In this document: piece by piece, positions 58,560 to 64,000 of the stretch | Layout: every line of letters starts with the position of its first letter | How positions within the stretch are numbered: position 1 is the stretch's first letter | Source: Lichenifustis flavocetrariae | GTDB lineage: Bacteria; Pseudomonadota; Alphaproteobacteria; Rhizobiales; Beijerinckiaceae | Length of the DNA stretch: 64,000 nucleotides | Reading direction: 5' to 3' | NCBI RefSeq assembly: GCF_026130545.1 | Contig: NZ_JAMOIM010000010.1 | Location: 1-64,000 of the forward strand | Notes under the pieces: model-generated | What the model was told of the DNA's origin: nothing | What the model saw: only the letters and a program-made list of their open reading frames with translations | The model's database searches: none | Program-made: the position numbers and the translations under genes

Positions 58560-59864
58560 TCACATGCCGAGCGCGTTGCGGGCCCGGCCATAGGCGATCC
58601 GCGCCGAGGCCGCGAGGGGCCAGAGGCGGTGGAACGGGATCGGCCGCAGCGGTGTCACAGGCATGTCGAGGTCAGAGGCGGGCGTGCCGGAGATGCGTCG
58701 GGCGATCTCGCCGCCCATGACGGTCGCCATGGCGATGCCACGGCCGTTGTAGCCCAGGCACGCGATGGCGTTGGGGCCGGGTTCCTGCAGATGCGGATAA
58801 TGGTCGGTCGTGATCGCCAGCTGCCCGTTCCAGCCGTGCGACCAACGTACGTCGCCGATGAAGGGCCACAGGCGCTTGGTGTAGCGCATGAGATCCCGGA
58901 ACCCTTCCGGTCCCTCCAGGGGCCGCAGGCGGCTGCGGCCGCCCATCAGCAGGCGGTTGGCGGCATCGAGGCGATAATAGACCGTGATGGCTTCGTGTTC
59001 GTAGAGCACCGAACCCTCCGGCAGGATACGTCGGGCGACGGCGTCGGGCAGCGGCTCGGTCGCCACGATCCCGCTGTAGACCGGCACGATGCTGCGCCTG
59101 AGCCCGGGCCAGAGATCGTCCGTGTAGCCATTGGTGGCGAGCACCAGCCATTCGGCCGTGACGGAGCCCCGCGGGGTCGTCAGCAGCCACTTGTTCCCCT
59201 GGCGCACGACAGCTGCCGCAGGGGTTTGGCTGTGGACGCTGGCCCCCGCCCTGATGGCGGCCTCGGCCAGACCCCGCGCATAGCCGAGCGGGTTGACCGA
59301 ACCGCCACGGCGATCCAGCGCGCCGCAGATATAGCGGCCCGTGCCGGTCGCGGTCGCGATCCCGTCGCGGTCGAGCAACTCGACCGGTGCCCCGCGCCGC
59401 TGCCAGCGCTCGGTGGCGCGGCGGATCGTGTCGGCGGAGCCGTTCGTGAAGGTCGCCCGGATGGTGCCGGTCTGGCGCGCGTCGCAGCGGATCTGGTGTT
59501 CGCGGATCAGCGCGAAGACCCGGTTGGGGGCGTCACCCGAAAGAGCGATCATGCGCCGGCCGAGCGCCGCGCCGAACTCGGCCTCGATCTCGTCGGGTTC
59601 GTGTTTCAGGCCCGGATTGACTTGGCCGCCATTGCGCCCCGAGGCGCCCCAGCCAGGCTCTCGAGCTTCGAGCACCGCGACCTCGACACCCCGCTGAGCG
59701 AGGGGGAGGGCAGCCGAAAGTCCCGTGAAACCGCCGCCCACGATGGCGACATCCACGGTCCGGTCGCCATCCAGCGGCGATGTCGCGACCCGCTCGCGAG
59801 CGGTTTCGGCATAAAGACTGCGCGGCAGCCGCGCATCATCCGGGACCGATCCGCTCACCGGCAT
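58560..59864 (-). CDS. FAD-dependent amine oxidase-like protein (DAO family, PuuB-like)
   Basis: A 434-residue flavoprotein. The FAD motif VAIVGGGFTGLSAALPLA is near residue 39; a further block, GRNGGQVNPGL, and a late GYNGRGIAMATVMGGEIARR are typical of the PuuB/OoxB (gamma-glutamylputrescine or amino-acid oxidase) subgroup. ATG 59864 (MPVSGSVPD) is chosen. Neighbouring orphan binding protein and hydrolase may form a small amine/peptide-catabolism set, but evidence is only proximity. Confidence 0.82.
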   Translation of the reverse strand: MPVSGSVPDDARLPRSLYAETARERVATSPLDGDRTVDVAIVGGGFTGLSAALPLAQRGVEVAVLEAREPGWGASGRNGGQVNPGLKHEPDEIEAEFGAALGRRMIALSGDAPNRVFALIREHQIRCDARQTGTIRATFTNGSADTIRRATERWQRRGAPVELLDRDGIATATGTGRYICGALDRRGGSVNPLGYARGLAEAAIRAGASVHSQTPAAAVVRQGNKWLLTTPRGSVTAEWLVLATNGYTDDLWPGLRRSIVPVYSGIVATEPLPDAVARRILPEGSVLYEHEAITVYYRLDAANRLLMGGRSRLRPLEGPEGFRDLMRYTKRLWPFIGDVRWSHGWNGQLAITTDHYPHLQEPGPNAIACLGYNGRGIAMATVMGGEIARRISGTPASDLDMPVTPLRPIPFHRLWPLAASARIAYGRARNALGM

Positions 59865-59998
59865 GTTCTCCCCTCGGCTCGTCCTAGAGGATTTTCTATC
59901 ACGATCCGCGATGCCGAAGACCAGCCTGGGCCGACGAAAACATGGGTTGTCGAACGCGGCAAGCCACGTCTCCTCTTCCCACCCGCGCCACCGTGGGA

Positions 59999-60967
59999 TT
60001 ACCGCGCTCGCGGATGCGCGTCGCGGTAGGCGGCCATCAGCCGGGTCGTGTCGATGGCCGTATAGACCTGCGTGGTCGAGAGCGACGCATGGCCGAGCAG
60101 TTCCTGGATCGTGCGAAGATCGCCCCCACGGCTCAGGAGATGGGTCGCGAAGGAATGGCGCAGCGCGTGCGGGGTTGCGCTCGGGGGCAGGTCGAGGGCA
60201 CCGCGCAGGCGCTCCACGGCGAGCTGGATGATGCGCGGCGAGAGGGGACCGCCCTTGGCGCCGACGAACAGGGGTCCGTCCTGCGGCAGCGGATACGGAC
60301 ATTGCGCCAGGTAGCGGGCCACGGCCTCCGACACCGGTTTGATGACGGGCACACCGCGGGTCTTCGCACCCTTGCCAACGACCGTGACGCTGTCGAGTCC
60401 CCCGACCGGCGCCTGATGACGCCGGAGCCCCAAAGCCTCGCTGATGCGCAGGCCGGAGCCATAGAGAAAGCCGAGCACAGCCGCATCGCGCGCCAGCACC
60501 CAGGCCGGGCGATCCTCGCCGTCGCGCGTCTCGACTTGGGCGAGACTCCGGGCGGGCTCGATCGCGATGGGTTTCGGGAGGCTGCGCGGCAATTTGGGGG
60601 TACCGATCGCGGAGAACACATCCGCCTTGGCGAGCCCCTCACGTTCGAGATGGCGGGCGAAGGAACGAAGGCCCGCGAGCGCCCGCATCAGTGAACGGTT
60701 TTCCGTTCCTGCCCGACGGCGGTGCGCCAGAAAACTACGCAGATCCGGCACCTTCAAGGCGGCGAAACCAGTTAGCGTAACGGTCTCGCCCCAATGCTCC
60801 TGCAGGAAGCCGACGAACTGGCGCAGGTCGCGCCCATAGGCCTCCACGGTCTTCGGAGACAACCGCCGTTCCAGCTGGAGAGAGCGCAGCCATGCGACGG
60901 CTTCACGGGCGAGCGGCTCGTCCGCGCCGGGCAGGATCACGATCTGAGGGGTAGCGACGCTCGACAT
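59999..60967 (-). CDS. xerC: tyrosine recombinase XerC
   Basis: A 322-residue chromosome-dimer-resolving recombinase. N-terminal SAM-like domain (RLSPKTVEAYGRDLRQFVGF) and catalytic domain with Arg in YGSGLRISEAL, the HALRHSFATHLL box (His-Arg), LGHASLSTTQVYT with the second His and the nucleophilic Tyr. It acts with XerD at dif. No integrated element is next to it, supporting XerC rather than a phage integrase. Confidence 0.93.
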   Translation of the reverse strand: MSSVATPQIVILPGADEPLAREAVAWLRSLQLERRLSPKTVEAYGRDLRQFVGFLQEHWGETVTLTGFAALKVPDLRSFLAHRRRAGTENRSLMRALAGLRSFARHLEREGLAKADVFSAIGTPKLPRSLPKPIAIEPARSLAQVETRDGEDRPAWVLARDAAVLGFLYGSGLRISEALGLRRHQAPVGGLDSVTVVGKGAKTRGVPVIKPVSEAVARYLAQCPYPLPQDGPLFVGAKGGPLSPRIIQLAVERLRGALDLPPSATPHALRHSFATHLLSRGGDLRTIQELLGHASLSTTQVYTAIDTTRLMAAYRDAHPRAR

Positions 60968-61045
60968 CGCGAGATCCTAGCAGGATAATCTTGACGTTGT
61001 GCTGCTCGATGCGTCGCGTGGCACTCGACCGTGCCCTTCTCGGCC

Positions 61046-62161
61046 TCAATCGTCGGATCCCGGGCCGCCGATCTTGTCCTTGTCGTCGAGCGGCGTGGTG
61101 GCCTTGCTCATGACCGCCAGAAGAGCGGCCGTGAGAGGGGTGGCGAAGATCAGGCCCGGAAACCCCAGGATGGCCCCGAAGGCCGTCTGGGCCAGGATCG
61201 TCAGTCCGGGCGGCAGGTCGACAGCGCGCTTCTGGATCATCGGGGCCATGACGTTGCCCTCGAAGCCCTGGATCACGAGGTAGAGGGCCACGGTTTCGAG
61301 ACCCTGGGTGACGCCGACCGAAAAAGCGATGATCACGGCCGGAATGGCTCCGACGATCGCCCCGATATAGGGCACGAAGTTCAGCAGCCCGGCCACGACG
61401 CCGAGCACGAGCGCCAACGGAACGCCGATGAACCAGAGGCCCACGCCCGACAGGAGACCGACGACCAGCATGTCGAGTGCCTGCCCGGCGCTCCAGGCCC
61501 ACAGCGCATGCCCGGCCGCCTCGCAATAGAGCTTGGCCTGGGGCCGGTGGCGCACCACCACGAGGCGCAGAGCGCCGTTGATGTAGGTGGCGGGCGCGAC
61601 GGCGAAATAGATGGCCGCGATGAGGACCACGGCCAGGGTGCCGAAGACACCGAACACGGAGCCCAGGACCCCCGCGACCGAGCCCGCAAGACCGGACGGC
61701 ATCGAGGGACTGGCGCTCGCCTCGCGGCCGCCGCCCAGCGAGGATGGCACATATTGCAGGATGAACTTGCCCCATTCGGTCTGCGACAGGCGGCCCTGAA
61801 GGCTCCTGCCCTGCTCCGTCAAGGCGCCGCGAAGGCTCTTGGCCTGCTCGCCCAAGCCGGGGCCCGCCACGACGCCGAGCCCGATCAGAAGCCCCGTGAG
61901 GACGACGATCACGATCAACAGGGCGGCCCAATAGGGCAGACGCGTCACGCGGCTGAGAAGGGACGCAGTGCCATTCAGAATGACGGCCAGGAGCGTCGCC
62001 GCGAAGACGACCATCAAGACGTCGCTCAAAAGCCAGATCGCCAGGATGACGGCTGTCGCGACCACCACAAGGCGAAGTAGGTCGTAGATATGCGTGATGT
62101 CGACGATCCGACGCCCGGTCGCGGGGGCCTCGGTGGTCAGGGAGGGGCCGTTCATGAACAT
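61046..62161 (-). CDS. AI-2E family transporter
   Basis: A 371-residue membrane protein with about seven or eight segments (VVVATAVILAIWLLSDVLMV; YWAALLIVIVVLTGLLIGLG; FGTLAVVLIAAIYFAVAP). The conserved end block GLLNFVPYIGAIVGAIPAVI and GFEGNVMAPMIQKRAVDLPP is typical of the TqsA/YdiK (AI-2E) family. Members export signals, or act as Na+/H+ or solute exporters; the role here is unknown. A C-terminal acidic tail ends DDKDKIGGPGSDD. Confidence 0.88.
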   Translation of the reverse strand: MFMNGPSLTTEAPATGRRIVDITHIYDLLRLVVVATAVILAIWLLSDVLMVVFAATLLAVILNGTASLLSRVTRLPYWAALLIVIVVLTGLLIGLGVVAGPGLGEQAKSLRGALTEQGRSLQGRLSQTEWGKFILQYVPSSLGGGREASASPSMPSGLAGSVAGVLGSVFGVFGTLAVVLIAAIYFAVAPATYINGALRLVVVRHRPQAKLYCEAAGHALWAWSAGQALDMLVVGLLSGVGLWFIGVPLALVLGVVAGLLNFVPYIGAIVGAIPAVIIAFSVGVTQGLETVALYLVIQGFEGNVMAPMIQKRAVDLPPGLTILAQTAFGAILGFPGLIFATPLTAALLAVMSKATTPLDDKDKIGGPGSDD

Positions 62162-62278
62162 CTCGCTGTGAGCGGCCGCCGCATTGCGGGGAAGATCGGG
62201 CGGGCGCAGTGCTTTAGCCTCAATGACATAGGCCGGATAGCCCTCCCGCCGCCGCAGACGGGTCTGCGTCCTGCCTGC

Positions 62279-63805
62279 TTACATGCTTGTCGGCTTGCCG
62301 CGCTTGTCCGGGACGATGCGCAACCGGGAGGGCCGCGTCATGGCTTCGAGTTCGAGCAGGCTGTCGAGCTGCGCCTCGGTGAGAAGTCCTTCCTCCAGCA
62401 CCAGCTCGGCCACGCTGCGATTCTCGTCGAGCGCCCGTTTGGCGATCCGCGAACTCGCCTCGTAGCCAAGGGCCGGCCCGAGCGCGGTGATGAGACCGAT
62501 CGAGCCGCGCACGAGGCTCTGGCAGCGCTCGCGGTCGGCTTCGATGCCGAGGACGCAGCGGTGCGTGAGCGTGTCCATCGCGGCCGTCAGCATGCGCATG
62601 GAATTCAGGAGGCAATAGCCGATGGTCGGCTCGAAGGCGTTCAGTTGCAACTGGCCGCCTTCCGCGCAGAGCGTGACGGTGAGGTCGTGACCGATCACCA
62701 GAAAGGCCACCTGGTTCACCACCTCGGGGATCACGGGGTTGATCTTGCCGGGCATGATGGAGGAGCCGGCCTGCACGGCCGGCAGGCGGATCTCGGCGAA
62801 GCCGGTGCGCGGTCCGCTCGACAGGAGCCGCAGGTCGTTGCAGATCTTCGAGATCTTCACGGCGATCCGTTTCAGGAGCCCGGAGAAGAACACGAAGGCA
62901 CCCATGTCGGACGTGGCCTCGATCAGATTGGTGGCCAGCACCATGGGCTGGCCCGACAGCCGCGCCAGTTCCTCGACTGCGAGCGAGGCGTAGCGCGGAT
63001 CGGCGTTGATCCCGGTCCCGATCGCGGTCGCGCCGAGGTTCACCTCGCGGAACAAGGCGGCGACTTCGCCGAGCCGGGCCACATCCTCCTTGATGGTAGC
63101 ATGGAAGGCGTCGAACTCCTGGCCGAGCGTCATCGGCACGGCATCCTGGAGCTGCGTGCGGCCCATCTTGACGATGTCGGCGAAATCCACCGCCTTGGTC
63201 TTGAACGCATAGGCGAGGTCGTCGAGCGCGCGGGCCAGCGGGGCGGTCGCCAGGATCACGGCGAGACGGAGGGCCGTCGGATAGGCGTCGTTGGTCGACT
63301 GCGCCATGTTGACGTCGTCGTTGGGATGCAGATGGGCATAGTCCCCCGGCGGATAGCCCATCGTGCCGAGCGCCAGATTGGCGATCACCTCGTTGGCATT
63401 CATGTTGGTCGAGGTGCCGGCGCCCCCCTGCACGGCGTCGACCACGAACTCCCGATGGTGCAGGCCCTCGACCGCGATGGCCGTGCAGGCCTTGTCGATC
63501 GCATCGGCCTTGTCGGGCGGCAGGAAGCCGAGCCGCTTGTTGGCCCGGGCCGCCGCCTGCTTCACGAGCGCGAGTGAACGCACCAGTTCCGGAAAATGCC
63601 CGACTGGCACGCCCGTGATGGGAAAATTCTCGACCGCGCGCTTGGTGTGGATGCCCCAGAGCGCATCGACGGGCACGTCCGCCTCGCCGAGCAGATCGTG
63701 CTCGCGCCGCGTGCGCGGCGGATCGAGATCGAGCGACCGGATGGTGGCGACCGAGATCGTCTTCGGAGCCTCGCCGTCGCCGGAAAGGGGCGGCTTTTTG
63801 GACAT
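62279..63805 (-). CDS. aspA: aspartate ammonia-lyase
   Basis: A 508-residue member of the aspartase/fumarase superfamily that cleaves aspartate to fumarate and ammonia. Signature GSSIMPGKINPVIPEVVNQ with the catalytic Ser; also GGAGTSTNMNANEV and THRCVLGIEA. About 35 residues longer than E. coli AspA at the N-terminus. It could also be a class-II fumarase, but the Arg/His pattern (PGDYAHLHPNDDVN) favours aspartase. ATG 63805 is chosen; earlier in-frame codons add low-complexity residues. Confidence 0.85.
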   Translation of the reverse strand: MSKKPPLSGDGEAPKTISVATIRSLDLDPPRTRREHDLLGEADVPVDALWGIHTKRAVENFPITGVPVGHFPELVRSLALVKQAAARANKRLGFLPPDKADAIDKACTAIAVEGLHHREFVVDAVQGGAGTSTNMNANEVIANLALGTMGYPPGDYAHLHPNDDVNMAQSTNDAYPTALRLAVILATAPLARALDDLAYAFKTKAVDFADIVKMGRTQLQDAVPMTLGQEFDAFHATIKEDVARLGEVAALFREVNLGATAIGTGINADPRYASLAVEELARLSGQPMVLATNLIEATSDMGAFVFFSGLLKRIAVKISKICNDLRLLSSGPRTGFAEIRLPAVQAGSSIMPGKINPVIPEVVNQVAFLVIGHDLTVTLCAEGGQLQLNAFEPTIGYCLLNSMRMLTAAMDTLTHRCVLGIEADRERCQSLVRGSIGLITALGPALGYEASSRIAKRALDENRSVAELVLEEGLLTEAQLDSLLELEAMTRPSRLRIVPDKRGKPTSM

Positions 63806-64000
63806 GACGACCTCGTGGGATGCAGCCAGCGTGGACGATTCGCGAGGACGGACCTTAGCGGGTTTTTGCGGAGCGTCATGGGCCGAGCCAGGACAGCAGG
63901 CTTCCACGGCCGCAAACGCTCTTCCGGTGGCCCCGATCCGATCCCTCCCACCTGGGCCTAAGGGAAACGCGCCATGGAATGAACAATCCCCGCCATTGGT
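63806..64000. other. upstream region of aspA to the window end
   Basis: 195 bases with no convincing gene on either strand. It must contain the aspA promoter; no clear -35/-10 pair was recognised. Confidence 0.5.

Noticed and set aside
59999-60967. Phage- or island-type integrase with an attachment site
   Set aside because: Size, motifs and lack of adjacent tRNA, direct repeats or mobile genes fit housekeeping XerC.
62090-63577. A 495-codon plus-strand frame
   Set aside because: Reverse shadow of aspA.

Overview
The window looks like chromosomal DNA of a GC-rich alphaproteobacterium, most likely in the Hyphomicrobiales (Rhizobiales). Supporting features are the ispH-thrB-rnhA order, an SdhAF4-type assembly factor, short DUF1127 and Flp-pilin genes, a 41-residue Lys-rich protein, a plant-type glutamate-cysteine ligase and rhizobial-style hairpin intergenic repeats. 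The genus is not resolved. No tRNA, rRNA or CRISPR array was seen.

Layout. (1) 1-10.0 kb: the right end of an insertion sequence (probably IS1380-type) abuts a GDSL-esterase autotransporter that has lost its 5' part and carries a frameshift near its 3' end. A 2158-residue Gly-rich autotransporter with a related beta-barrel follows. (2) 10.1-14.1 kb: a four-gene ABC importer on the minus strand. (3) 14.4-21.3 kb: acetyl-CoA synthetase, an L,D-transpeptidase, a three-gene envelope-stress cluster (coiled-coil protein, holin-X-like protein, DUF3618 protein), SdhAF4 and RsmB. (4) 21.6-26.4 kb: a dimethylglycine/sarcosine oxidase-type protein next to a GFA-family protein, then a gamma-glutamyltransferase-family enzyme. 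(5) 26.4-33.8 kb: a TetR-controlled RND efflux operon with two adaptors (TriABC-like), a secreted protein and an SDR.

(6) 34-48.4 kb: translation genes on the minus strand. The str-S10-spc cluster runs rpsL-rpsG-fusA-tuf-rpsJ-rplC-rplD-rplW-rplB-rpsS-rplV-rpsC-rplP-rpmC-rpsQ-rplN-rplX-rplE-rpsN-rpsH-rplF-rplR. It stops after rplR at a hairpin terminator, and is followed by cspA and rpsU instead of rpsE-rpmD-rplO-secY. A repeat-like block lies inside it between rpsQ and rplN. (7) 48.5-52.3 kb: a regulator-like fragment, rnhA, thrB, ispH and a DUF1127 gene. (8) 52.5-55.9 kb: a LysR regulator divergent from DUF1127, a Flp pilin, a small Met/Lys-rich exported protein, gshA and an LprI-like protein. 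(9) 55.9-64 kb, minus strand: an orphan family-5 solute-binding protein, an HSL-type hydrolase, a DAO-type oxidase, xerC, an AI-2E-family permease and aspA.

Most genes are housekeeping or catabolic. The parts most worth a second look are the damaged/giant autotransporter pair, the truncated ribosomal operon with its internal repeat, and several small genes usually missed by gene callers. All functional calls are from reading motifs and gene order; no database search was possible.
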